A DNA stretch of 64,000 bases. Origin: an uncultured Collinsella sp. GTDB taxonomy: Bacteria; Actinomycetota; Coriobacteriia; Coriobacteriales; Coriobacteriaceae. A program made the translations under genes and the position numbers. A model generated the notes under the pieces. The model was not told where the DNA came from. It did not search any database and saw only the letters and a program-made list of their open reading frames with translations. This document shows, piece after piece, positions 8,518-18,600 of the stretch. The stretch lies in assembly GCA_900540855.1 (NCBI GenBank), contig UQHK01000013.1, positions 4,752-68,751 on the forward strand. The letters are read 5' to 3'. How positions within the stretch are numbered: position 1 is the stretch's first letter; each line of letters begins with the position of its first letter.

Positions 8518-8603
8518 GATCCTTTGGGGACGGAGGAAAACGGATCACTGGGTTAGACTGACCTCCTCGGTGATCCATTTTCCTCTGTCTCCAAGGGGTC
8601 AAA
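8515..8603 (+). repeat. 34-bp-arm intergenic hairpin before addB
   Basis: The arm 8515-8548 (through CTTTGGGGACGGAGGAAAA) is the near-reverse complement of 8570-8603. Of five differences, four become G-U pairs if the + strand is transcribed and one is C-A. The 21-base loop is unpaired. It directly follows the terminator T tract. Confidence 0.8.
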
Positions 8604-8685
8604 TCTGTTGGCGTGGGGCAAATCTGTCCGCGCGGGCGGGTAGGATGGAAGCATTGAATATTGCGAACGGTTTGAGTGGAGGACC

Positions 8686-11600
8686 ATGCCTGTTCGAATC
8701 TATACCACCAACGCCGGCGCGGATTTGAGCGATGCCGAGGCGGCGCTGCTTGCCGACCTTATTGCCCGCCACGGGCGTGCCGTGCTGCTGGCGCCAACGT
8801 TTGCCGAGCTCGACCTGTGCCGTCATGATGCGGCGGAAGCCGGCGTTTCGCTGGGTATTGACTACAAGACGCCTACATCGTGGCTTCGCTCGCTTTGGGA
8901 GCTTTTGGGCGACGGGCGCGGTTTCGTCGACAACCTGCAGCGCCAGATGCTGTTTTCGGACATGGTAGCGCGCCTCGACGACGCCGACCTGCAGCCGCTT
9001 TCGCGCAGCCAGGGCACGGTGCGTATGCTCGCGCGTATGGCTCGCGATGTGCTGCCGGGTGTGGCAGGGACAGGCACCGAGCGTTGCTGCGACAACGTTT
9101 GCAAGCCCAAGCCCAAAAGCGACGCCGAGGCTCGCGTGTTTGAACTTTTGTGCGCCTATGCGCGCGGTTTGGACCGTCGAGATATGGTCGAGCCCTGCGA
9201 GGCGGCTGACATTATGGCCGGCGCTTTGGCCGACAACCTGCCGGGGTGCGCCCGCGCCGTTTGCGTGCGCGGCGTCACGTCATTTACGTATAGCCTGCTC
9301 GAGCTGCTGTCCGCCGTGGCAAACAACGGGGGAGAGGTTGTCGTGCTGCTTGCCCGCGAGCAAGCGGCGATGCGCGAGGAGCTTGCCGCGGCATTTGATG
9401 TCCGCGGTGTGCTGTTTGAGATCGCGCCGCTGGGGGAGGGCGCCGCCGCGCCCCAGACTGCCTCCAAGTCCGCTGCTCAGCCTGCCTTTATTGAGGTCGC
9501 CGGCCCCCATGCCCGTGCCCATGCTTATGCGGACGTCATCGATAAGTTGGTGAAAGCGCACAAGGAGTCCAAGGACGATAAAGTTGCTGCAACACCCGCC
9601 GACCCCGTACGCGTGCTCGTTGTTTCTGCCCGGGCACCCCAGCTGTTCGGCGAGCTTGCCGCTCGTTTGGCGGCGCGCCACGTTGCTGCCGAGACGGCCG
9701 AGTTCACGGCGTTTTCCCAATCCATTGCGGGCAGGCAGTTCACGGCGCTCGCCAACCTGATCGAGCGTATGAAGGCCGCCGACGAAGGGGCAGCTTCTAA
9801 GACTGAGTGGTGGCCCGCTCCGGAGCTTACCGACTGGATTTACAGCCCGCTTTCGGGTGCCGACGCCGCCAGCGCGCGCACGTTCGACAAGAATATGCGA
9901 CTGTCGCGCAGCAAGACCACTGCGGGCGTCAAGAGCCTGCTGCAGAGCGTGCAGGGCCAGGTGAGGGGCGCGCGTAAAGCGGCGAGCGACGAGAACTGGT
10001 TTAAGAACGTGCCGTGCGTGATCTCGGACGTGTTCCAGGCGCTGTGGCGCGACAAACCCGTGACGGCGCTCAAGGCCATGCTTGCCGTTGCCGAGGCACT
10101 GCCCGATCGCGCACTTGGCGGTCTCGACGGTCAGGCCCGTCGCCAGGCGGAGGTGGCCCTGCTGCGCCACGTCATCGACATCCTTATGAATGGCGCCCGT
10201 GCGCTCGACGTGTCGCAGGCCGCGACCGTGCCCGTGCTCGATGACATTCGCACCAAGGTGGACAAGCGTAGCGCCGCCTACGATTACGAGACCTACGAGG
10301 TTGACCGTGCGCCACGCGCCCAGGTTCGCTTTGCTTCGCTTGCCGATGCGGCGGCCCTGCGCCCCGGCAGCTACGATGCCGTGCTGTTTGCCGACGTCGA
10401 CCTGGACAGTTATCCGCTCTCACATGAGGAGGGCCCGCTGGCAACGCTGACGGCAGAGTTAGATCGCAGCGGTGTGACGCTTGAGCCTGCGGCCTTGCTG
10501 CGCGCACGCTTTGGCCGTGCGATACAAGCGTCGCGTGGTCCGGTTACGCTCGCCCGTGTGACCCACGATCGTCAGGCGCGCGAGTGCTATCCGGCGGCCG
10601 TGTGGACCGAGTTGCGGGCGCATGCCGAGGCCGCTAACGATGCTAAGGCCGCTGACGCCGACAAGGCCGCTGACGACGCTAAGGCCGTTGGCGCCGACAA
10701 GGCGAAGTGTGTGGGTGAGGGCGATATCGTAAGGGACTTCGATCCCGCGGCAGGCGAAGGTCTTAGGCGCGAGCGCGTGACCTGCGAAGCTCCTCAGCAT
10801 CTGAGCGATGAAGCCATTCCGTATTTGGTCCTGCGTCGTCGCGATGGCGAGGGCGAGGATGCGCCGCTGGTGCCGCGCCTGACGTCTGCCTCGCAGATCG
10901 AGGCCTATTCGACCTGCCCGCTATGCTGGTTCGTCTCGTACCGCGTGAAGCCCCAGTCGATCGACGCTGGCTTTGGCAATATGGAGAAGGGCAACTTTGT
11001 CCACGACGTGCTGGAACACTTGCATGCCCGTCTGCCCCAGGAGGGCATGGAGCGCGTGACACCCATGAATCTGCCACGCGCGAAGGAGCTGCTGCGCGAG
11101 GTCTTTGACGAGACCTTGGCCGAGCATGCGGGCAAGCGCGGTACCGAGGGCCCGCTCGTGCCGCTCTCCCCGGTGGAGGAGCGCCAGGTGGCCGAGATTT
11201 TGCCGCAGCTGGAGGGCGTTCTTGCCTACGAGTCCGAGGCGCTCGCGCCCTTCGCGCCGCGCTACCTGGAGTTTGCGTTCAACGAGCTCCAGGTCGAGTA
11301 TGCCGGCTGGCCGCTCGGCGGGCGCATCGACCGCGTGGATGTGGATGCCGAGAATCGCGCCGTGGTAATCGACTACAAGCATCGCACGGGCGTTGAGGAG
11401 TTTAAACTCGCCGACCCCACGGTGCGCGACGAGGAATCGGGCGAGGCCGCCATCGACGACCCGCGGTGGCTGCCGCCCCATACCCAGACGCTTATCTATG
11501 CGCAGGCTATGCGCCGGGCGCTGGATCTGGACACCCGCGCGGCGCTCTATTTTTCGACCAAGGGCGGCAAACCGGCGCTGCGAGGCGCCGCGAGTGCCGA

Positions 11601-11838
11601 GCTGCTCGAGGAGGAGCGTGGTGACGGCCGCATCCCGGGGCTTAAGAAGGGCTTTCCCGGCGAGGGCGGCAGCATGGACTTCGACGCCCTGCTCGATCGC
11701 GTGGAGGACGGCATCGCCGAGCGCCTGCGCGAGCTCGAGGCGGGCAACGTTGCCACCGTCGACCCGGCGTCGACGCAGGCCGCGCATGCGCGCTGCTCGT
11801 ATAACCACGAAGGAACGTTTGTAAGGAGGGACGTGTAG
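8686..11838 (+). CDS. addB: AddB/RexB-like helicase-nuclease subunit
   Basis: A 1050-residue partner of AddA in the double-strand-break end-resection complex. The C-terminus holds a RecB-type PD-(D/E)XK nuclease: GRIDRVDV, then VVIDYKHRT near residue 893. CPLC near residue 744 and a single Cys near 1036 lie where AddB proteins have four cysteines for an Fe-S staple, so that cluster may be altered. The N-terminal helicase-like part lacks a clear Walker A motif, as in other AddBs. Around residues 645-675 a low-complexity run of Ala, Asp and Lys (repeats of DAKAAD) interrupts the protein. ATG 8686 follows TGGAGGA. addA starts 3 bases after its stop. Confidence 0.85.
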   Translation: MPVRIYTTNAGADLSDAEAALLADLIARHGRAVLLAPTFAELDLCRHDAAEAGVSLGIDYKTPTSWLRSLWELLGDGRGFVDNLQRQMLFSDMVARLDDADLQPLSRSQGTVRMLARMARDVLPGVAGTGTERCCDNVCKPKPKSDAEARVFELLCAYARGLDRRDMVEPCEAADIMAGALADNLPGCARAVCVRGVTSFTYSLLELLSAVANNGGEVVVLLAREQAAMREELAAAFDVRGVLFEIAPLGEGAAAPQTASKSAAQPAFIEVAGPHARAHAYADVIDKLVKAHKESKDDKVAATPADPVRVLVVSARAPQLFGELAARLAARHVAAETAEFTAFSQSIAGRQFTALANLIERMKAADEGAASKTEWWPAPELTDWIYSPLSGADAASARTFDKNMRLSRSKTTAGVKSLLQSVQGQVRGARKAASDENWFKNVPCVISDVFQALWRDKPVTALKAMLAVAEALPDRALGGLDGQARRQAEVALLRHVIDILMNGARALDVSQAATVPVLDDIRTKVDKRSAAYDYETYEVDRAPRAQVRFASLADAAALRPGSYDAVLFADVDLDSYPLSHEEGPLATLTAELDRSGVTLEPAALLRARFGRAIQASRGPVTLARVTHDRQARECYPAAVWTELRAHAEAANDAKAADADKAADDAKAVGADKAKCVGEGDIVRDFDPAAGEGLRRERVTCEAPQHLSDEAIPYLVLRRRDGEGEDAPLVPRLTSASQIEAYSTCPLCWFVSYRVKPQSIDAGFGNMEKGNFVHDVLEHLHARLPQEGMERVTPMNLPRAKELLREVFDETLAEHAGKRGTEGPLVPLSPVEERQVAEILPQLEGVLAYESEALAPFAPRYLEFAFNELQVEYAGWPLGGRIDRVDVDAENRAVVIDYKHRTGVEEFKLADPTVRDEESGEAAIDDPRWLPPHTQTLIYAQAMRRALDLDTRAALYFSTKGGKPALRGAASAELLEEERGDGRIPGLKKGFPGEGGSMDFDALLDRVEDGIAERLRELEAGNVATVDPASTQAAHARCSYNHEGTFVRRDV

Positions 11839-11841
11839 ACC

Positions 11842-14800
11842 ATGGATCTTTCGACTTTGATGCCGCAACAACTGCAAGTCGTCAAAACGCTCGACCGCCC
11901 GCTGTTTGTCTCGGCAGGTGCCGGCTCGGGCAAGACCTTTACCCTCACGCGCCGCATCGTCTATGCGCTCTCGCCCGAATCCGGTCCGTTTGTCGAGCAT
12001 CTGGATCAGGTGCTCGCCATTACCTTTACCAAAGATGCCGCGGCCGAGATTCGCGACCGCGTGCGTCGCGCGCTCATCGACGAGGGCATGGACGAGGAAG
12101 CCCTGACCGTCGACGATGCGTGGATCTCGACCATTCACGGCATGTGCTCGCGTATCCTGCGCGCACATGCGTTGGAGCTGGGCATCGATCCCGAGTTCAC
12201 GGTGCTCACCGATACCGACGAGCTTATGGACCAGGCTGTTGAGCATGTGCTGGCCCGCGCGACGGCGCCCGATGCCGCCCCCGAGCTCGCCGCTTCGCTT
12301 AAGGCCCTCTACGCTTGGTATCCCATGGCGGGCGAGGGTGGGCCGTTTGGCGCCGGTACCACCATTAAAGGGCTGGTGCGTGAGCTGCTGGAGCTCTCGA
12401 GCCAGCTGCCGGGCGGTATGGACGACGTGTGCGTGGCGCGCGGCCAGGCCGATACCTCGGCACTCGCCGATGCCTATCGTGCGGCGCTGGGCGCAAGCAA
12501 GGCCGCGACCGAGAAAGCGCAGGTGGCACTCGATGCCATCGACGCGTTTGAGGCGAGCGGCAAAACCATGGAGGATGCGGCGCGACTCATGATGTCGTGC
12601 AGCATGCCTCGGGCGAGCAAGGCGTTTCCTAAGGAGCAGGTGGAGCTGCTCAAGGCCGAGGCCGCCGATGCATTTATCAATATCGTGCTGGCCTGCGGTG
12701 GTCCCGCGCTCGATGCGCTGGTGGGGCTTGCTCGTGCTGTGGAGGCGGAATACCGCGCGCTCAAGGCTGACCAGTCCGCGCTTGATAACAACGACCTGCT
12801 GCGCATGGCGTACGAGGCGCTGCGCGATTATCCCGCCATCCGAGCGGCCTATGAGGGTCGCTTTAAGATGGTCATGATCGATGAGTTCCAGGATACCGAC
12901 CAGATGCAGGTTGACCTGATCCGTTACCTGACCGGCGCGGGTGAGCGTGCGCTGTGTACCGTGGGCGATGCGCAGCAGTCGATTTATCGTTTCCGCGGCG
13001 CCGAGGTCGAGGTGTTCCGTCGCCAAGAGCGCAAGGTGGGCTCGACGGCGGCGTCCGAGACGGTCGACACGCTGGATGTCCCCGCCGGCGAGCTCGTCAA
13101 GCTCGTGCGCAACTTCCGCAGCCACGACGAGGTGCTGCGCTACGTGGCACGCGTCTTCGACGGCGATGACGGCGGCCTGATGCAGGGCTTTTTGGACCTT
13201 GAGGCGAGTGACGGCCGCAAGGACACGCTGGTGGCAGACGCCTCGCGTCGCCAGGCGCTCTTTGTTGCCGGCGGCAGTACGCAGGAGCGCACACAGGCCA
13301 AGGCCCGCGCGATCGCGGAGCGGTTCCGCGCGCTTGCCGATGCCGGTCAGCCCCAGGGCGGCATGGTGCTGCTGCTGGGCCGCATGACCAATGCCGATGT
13401 TTACGCACAGGCGTTTCGCGACCAGGGGCTCGACTGCGTCATCGCGGGCGGCTCGGTCTTTGCCCAGGCTGCCGAGGTCCAAACGGTGCGTGCCCTGGTG
13501 TGCGCGCTTGCTAACCCGGCCGATACGGCGCAGGGTCTTATGCCGCTGCTGGCCTCGCCGATGTTTGCGCTCGGCGCTCAGGAGTTCCTGGCGCTGGCGA
13601 CCAAGCTGGACGACCAGACGGGGGAAACCTCGCGCCGCAACATCGACGTGGGCATCATGAGCGATTCCGATGTGCCGGGTTTGCAAGACTTGCCGCTCGT
13701 GACGCGCGCCCGCGAGGTGCTGCGGTATGCGCTCCGTCGCGTGGGCCGCGATTCGTTCGCCGCCATCGCGCGCGACGTGGTCAACGCCTCCGGCTGGTTT
13801 GTGCGTCTGGCACAGCGTGGTCCCGAGGGCAAGGCCATTGCCGCCAACGTGCTCAAGGCGCTCGACGCCGTGGCCGAGGCAGAGGCCGAGCTCGGCAACT
13901 CGCCGCGCTCCATTGCGCTCGCCTTCGACCGCTTCTTGGCGGGCAAGGAGGCCCCGGGCGCGCTCAACGAGGAGGGCGACGGCGCGGTACGCATCATGAC
14001 CGTGCATGCGTCCAAGGGTCTGGAGTACCCGGTCGTAGCGGTTGCCGAGTGTTTTGGCGTGCGCAAATCGTCCGGTGCGGCTCAGATGGGGCGTGTCGAG
14101 GGCGGAGCGCAGGTCGTGGCGCTGCCGGCACGCTTCGACGGCGTTAAACTCGCGGACGGCACGTTCGTGAAGGGCGACGACGTCAAAAGGCAGTTTGAGC
14201 ATGCGTTTAAGGGCAAGGGCACGTCGCTGTGGCTGCCGCCGGAGCTCATGGAGGACGTCTGTGCGACGGGTTCTCCCGCCGAGGCATTTGCTCGCCTGCG
14301 CAACGATGACCTGCAGCTTTCGCTCGAGGAGCGGGCCCGCTTGCTCTACGTTGCCATGACGCGTGCCCGCGAGCTGGTGATCTTGGCGATGGATGTCGGC
14401 GTGAGCCGCGGCAAGGTGTGTGCGCCGACCTTCGACGTCGAGACCGATCTGACTTACGACGTGCTGCGCCGCATCCTGCCGACCGACAGTCTGGACATGC
14501 CGCAGCTCGATAGCGACCGTTTGGTGTTCGACAACTCCAAGCCGGGCGACTACGAGCTCATCTCGCTGGCGGACTTTACGTTTGGCGAGCAGGCGTTTGA
14601 GGCTAACGCTTCGCTGGATGCCGAGGGCAGGCTTGTTCGCGGCGATGTCGATGTCGCTGATAATGCTGCGCACTCAACTGTGCCCGGTCCTGCCGACTCC
14701 AAGCCCGATTCGTTTGAGCTTGTGTATCCCCAGGCAGTGGGCGTGCGCATGGGCATCTGTCCGTTTCCGGCGCGTGACTCGTATAGCTACTCGTCAATCG

Positions 14801-15468
14801 CCGCGGCGCTCCATGCCGAGACGGAAGACCGTGCCGCCGAGGCGCGTGTGCCCATGGACGAGTCCGGCGATGATGCGGAGTCGGATGGTTCCGAGATGAC
14901 GGATGCGGACGTGGCCGCCGTTGAGCCCGCCGGCAATCCCATGGCGCTGGGCTCGGCCTTCCACGCCGCCTGCCAGTGGCTCATCGAGATGGGTGCCGAT
15001 GCGCTGCCCGCTGAGCGTGCCGATGCGCTGGCGCGCCTGTGGTGCCTGACGCCGGAGCAGCGCGAACGCTTCGACGTTGCCCTGGACCGCTGGCTCAAGT
15101 CGGCTGTTCGTGCCGAGCTGCTCGCGTGGCCGTGTATCCGTGCCGAGGTGCCGTTCTTTTCGCTGGGCTGCGAGGACGAGGACATCGCTCGCTACGGTGC
15201 ATATGCCGAAGGCGCCATCGACGCTTTGGCGACAAACCCGGCCGATCCGTCGCGCGCGCTGGTCATCGACTACAAGACGGGTGGCACGCCGGACGAGACG
15301 CCGGACCAGCTGCGGGAGAAGCACGCCCTGCAGGCGCGCGTCTACGCCGATGTTCTGCACAAGGCGGGCTTTGAGGTCGTGACCGTCAAGTTCGTCCGCG
15401 TGGAGCAGGCGAATCCAGCCATCTTCGTCGAACCCGCCGAACCTCAAGTAGTCACCTACAACTTCTAG
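11842..15468 (+). CDS. addA: AddA-like UvrD/REP helicase-nuclease
   Basis: A 1208-residue superfamily 1A helicase that unwinds DNA from double-strand ends. Walker A AGAGSGKT is near residues 27-34, and motif II is in MVMIDEFQDTD near 350. GDAQQSIYRFRGA (motif III) and VHASKGLEYPVV (motif V) follow, with LLYVAMTRAR (motif VI). The C-terminal PD-(D/E)XK nuclease carries VIDYKTGG near residue 1141. It is translationally coupled to addB (AAGGAGG inside the end of addB, 3-base gap), so the two form an operon. Confidence 0.93.
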   Translation: MDLSTLMPQQLQVVKTLDRPLFVSAGAGSGKTFTLTRRIVYALSPESGPFVEHLDQVLAITFTKDAAAEIRDRVRRALIDEGMDEEALTVDDAWISTIHGMCSRILRAHALELGIDPEFTVLTDTDELMDQAVEHVLARATAPDAAPELAASLKALYAWYPMAGEGGPFGAGTTIKGLVRELLELSSQLPGGMDDVCVARGQADTSALADAYRAALGASKAATEKAQVALDAIDAFEASGKTMEDAARLMMSCSMPRASKAFPKEQVELLKAEAADAFINIVLACGGPALDALVGLARAVEAEYRALKADQSALDNNDLLRMAYEALRDYPAIRAAYEGRFKMVMIDEFQDTDQMQVDLIRYLTGAGERALCTVGDAQQSIYRFRGAEVEVFRRQERKVGSTAASETVDTLDVPAGELVKLVRNFRSHDEVLRYVARVFDGDDGGLMQGFLDLEASDGRKDTLVADASRRQALFVAGGSTQERTQAKARAIAERFRALADAGQPQGGMVLLLGRMTNADVYAQAFRDQGLDCVIAGGSVFAQAAEVQTVRALVCALANPADTAQGLMPLLASPMFALGAQEFLALATKLDDQTGETSRRNIDVGIMSDSDVPGLQDLPLVTRAREVLRYALRRVGRDSFAAIARDVVNASGWFVRLAQRGPEGKAIAANVLKALDAVAEAEAELGNSPRSIALAFDRFLAGKEAPGALNEEGDGAVRIMTVHASKGLEYPVVAVAECFGVRKSSGAAQMGRVEGGAQVVALPARFDGVKLADGTFVKGDDVKRQFEHAFKGKGTSLWLPPELMEDVCATGSPAEAFARLRNDDLQLSLEERARLLYVAMTRARELVILAMDVGVSRGKVCAPTFDVETDLTYDVLRRILPTDSLDMPQLDSDRLVFDNSKPGDYELISLADFTFGEQAFEANASLDAEGRLVRGDVDVADNAAHSTVPGPADSKPDSFELVYPQAVGVRMGICPFPARDSYSYSSIAAALHAETEDRAAEARVPMDESGDDAESDGSEMTDADVAAVEPAGNPMALGSAFHAACQWLIEMGADALPAERADALARLWCLTPEQRERFDVALDRWLKSAVRAELLAWPCIRAEVPFFSLGCEDEDIARYGAYAEGAIDALATNPADPSRALVIDYKTGGTPDETPDQLREKHALQARVYADVLHKAGFEVVTVKFVRVEQANPAIFVEPAEPQVVTYNF

Positions 15469-15479
15469 CCCTCAATAAC

Positions 15480-15542
15480 TTGCGGTGGAATACGGACTGT
15501 TTTGGCCAAAAAAGCCGCCAAACAGTCCGCATTTCACCGCAA
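15480..15542 (+). repeat. intergenic hairpin between addA and dnaE
   Basis: TTGCGGTG and 19 further bases at 15480-15506 are nearly the reverse complement of 15517-15542, with one G-U, one A-C and one bulged T. The loop is 10 bases and A-rich. It lies 12 bases after the addA stop and could terminate addA transcription, but the stem is far longer than needed. Confidence 0.75.
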
Positions 15543-15642
15543 CTCAAGAGGAGCCGTGTGGGTTTGGCTAGGTTCGGGTGCCGTCCGCGCCGTGCGGTAA
15601 AATCGTTCAGTCAGAACACGAACCCGCATCGGAGCTCATCAC

Positions 15643-18600
15643 ATGGCATTCGTCCATCTGCACAATCACACTGTCTTCTCCATGCTCGACGGCGCAACCC
15701 GTATCCAGGATATGGTCAACCGTGCCGTTGAGCTTGGCATGCCCGCCGTGGCCATTACCGACCACGGCTACATGTATGGCGTGCCCGATCTGGCGCTGGC
15801 CTGTGACGCCGTCAACCACAACACGCCTGAGTACAAAACCTGGAGCCACGACAAGGCCTTCCTGGAAAAGGACCGCCGCGACGAGCTGGTGGAGCCCGAT
15901 CCCGAGGCAAACCCGCGCGAGCATGCCCAGTATGTGAAGGACATGGCCATGTGGGACGAGAAAGGCAACATCGACGAGCTCAAGCCGCCCCTGGTCATCA
16001 AGCCCATCTTTGGCTGCGAGGTTTACTTTACGCCGGACGAGACCCTTGCTCGCGACCATAAGCCCGAGCTCTACCACATGATCCTTCTGGCCAAGGACCA
16101 GGAGGGCTACGTCAACCTGATGCAGACGGTTTCCGAGGCAGCCGTGCAGGGCTTTTACTACAAGCCGCGCGTGACGCTCGACAACCTGCGCCGCCACGCC
16201 AAGGGCATGATCTGCACGAGCGCCTGCATCGCGGGCATCATCCCCAAATACATCGACCGCGGCGACATGGAAGGCGCCATCAAGTGGGCCGAGACCTTCC
16301 GCGATACCTTTGACCCCGGCGACTTTTACATCGAGATTCAGGAACACGGCATCACCACCGACAACGGCCTGACCGATGAGCAGATGGACCGCACGCTCAT
16401 CGATATCGCCAAGCAGGTGGGTGTCAAGGTCATCGCCACCAACGACTTCCACTACCTGCGCCGCGAGGACGCGCCGGTGCAGGACGTCATCATGTGCATC
16501 GGCATGAACGCCAAGGTCGATGACCCCAACCGCATGCGCATGACCGGTTCGGAGTTTTACATGAAGACCGAGGAGGAGATGCGGGCGATGTTCCCGTATT
16601 GCCCCGAGGCCTGCGACAACACGCTCGAGATCGCCGATAAGTGCTACGTTGAGCTGGACTGGGATTCCATCATCCTGCCGCGCTTCCCGTTGCTCGACCC
16701 CGGCGAGACGCACGAGAGCCAGTTCCGCCGCGAGTGCGAGAAGGGCCTGCGCCAGCACTATGGTGACGACTGGGCCACGCGCGAGATCGGCGGCGTCAAT
16801 ATCAAAGAGCGCTTTGAGTACGAATACAAGGTCATCTGCGACAAGGGCTTTGCCGCCTACTTTTTGATCGTTGCCGAGTACGTGCAATGGGCCAAGGACA
16901 ACGGCATCGGCGTCGGCCCCGGCCGTGGCTCGGCCGCCGGCGCCATCGTCGCCTACGCCATGAACATCACCGCGTTCGACCCGCTCGAGAACGGCCTGAT
17001 GTTCGAGAGGTTCCTGTCCCCGCAGCGTACCGAGATGCCCGATATCGATATGGACTTCGACGATGAGCGGCGCCTCGAGGTCGTGGAGCACGTTCGCCAG
17101 CTCTACGGCCCCGAGAAGGTCACCCACGTCATCACCTACTCGACCATTAAGGCCAAGCAGGCCATCAACGACGCCGCTCGCGTCCTGGACTACCCGGTCT
17201 ACATGGGCCAGCGTCTGTCCAAGATGGTCTCGAGCGACCCCAAGGTCAAGCTCAAGCAGGTGCTCGAAAAGCAACCCGGCAAAGAGGATCTGTTTAACCC
17301 CGACTTTGCCGAGGCCTATAAAAAGGACGACGACGCCCGCCGCATCATCGACACGGCGCTCTCAATCGAGGGCCTCACCCGTGGCGAGGGCGTGCACGCT
17401 TGCGCCGTTCTGATCTGCCGTGACCCCGTCAACGAGCACGTGCCCACCAAGCTCGACACCAAGGGCGGCGTCGAGATTACCCAGTACGAGGGCCATACCG
17501 TCGCCGATATGGGCCTGCTCAAGATGGACTTCTTGGGCCTGCGCACGCTGACGGTTATCTCCAAGGCAAAGGCAAACATCAAGAAGAACTTCGGCATCGA
17601 CATCAAAGAGGAAGAGATTCCCTTTGACGACCCCGAGATCTTTAAGCTCATGGGTTCCGGCCACACCGCCGGCGTCTTCCAGGTCGAGTCCGCCGGCATG
17701 ACGGCCACGATCAAGAACATGAAGCCCACCGAGTACAAGCACGTCGTGGCATTGATCGCCCTGTACCGCCCGGGCCCGCTGGGCGCCGGCATGGTCTCGT
17801 CCTACATCAACCGTATGAACGGCAAGGAGCCGGCCGTCTCCTACGACGACCGTCTGGACGACATCCTGGGCGAAACCTACGGCACCATGGTCTACCAGGA
17901 GCAGGTTATGCTCATCTCCGTCGAGATGTGCGGCTTCTCCAAGGGCGAATCGGACTCGCGTATCCGTAAGCCCGTGGCTAAGAAAAAGATCAAGCTGCTC
18001 ACGTCGACGGTGCTGCACTGGGAGGATGGCTCGGACGAGACCACCTACGACCACTGGATGAACGGCGCTATCAAGAACAACTACACGCGCGAGGTCGCCC
18101 AGAAGATTTGGGACGATGTTCTCGAGTTCGCGTCCTACGCCTTCAACAAGTCGCACTCCGCCGGCTACGCCATCCTGGTTATGCAGACGGCGTGGCTCAA
18201 GGCGCACTATCCGCATGAGTACATGGCGGCCGTTCTGACCTCCTATACGGGCAAGACCGACAAGATCGTGCACTACGTCTCGGCGTGCCGTCACGACGGC
18301 ATCCCCGTGCTTTCGCCAGATGTCAACGAGTCCGGTACCGAGTTCACGGCTACTAAGGAGGGCGTGCGCTTTGGTCTGGCCGGCATCCGCGGCGTGGGCA
18401 CCGGCGTGGCGCAGGCGATTATCGCCGAGCGCGAGGCGGGTGGTCCGTTTAAGACGCTGCACGACTTTGTCGAGCGCGTGGACTCGAGCCAGGCCAACCG
18501 TCGCGTGATCGAATCGCTGATCAAGGCAGGCGCCTTTGACTCCACGGGGTATCCGCGTCGCCAGATGATGCACTTTGTGGACAAGAACAACCCCGAGAAC

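Noticed and set aside
8696..8706. T-loop-like GTTCGAATC at the start of addB
   Set aside because: It is inside the addB coding sequence and no cloverleaf can be formed around it; no tRNA gene was found in the window.
10921..14673. 1250-codon leftward open frame across addB and addA
   Set aside because: It is antisense to two motif-rich genes. GC-rich codon bias leaves the complementary frame free of stops. The translation has no recognisable domain.
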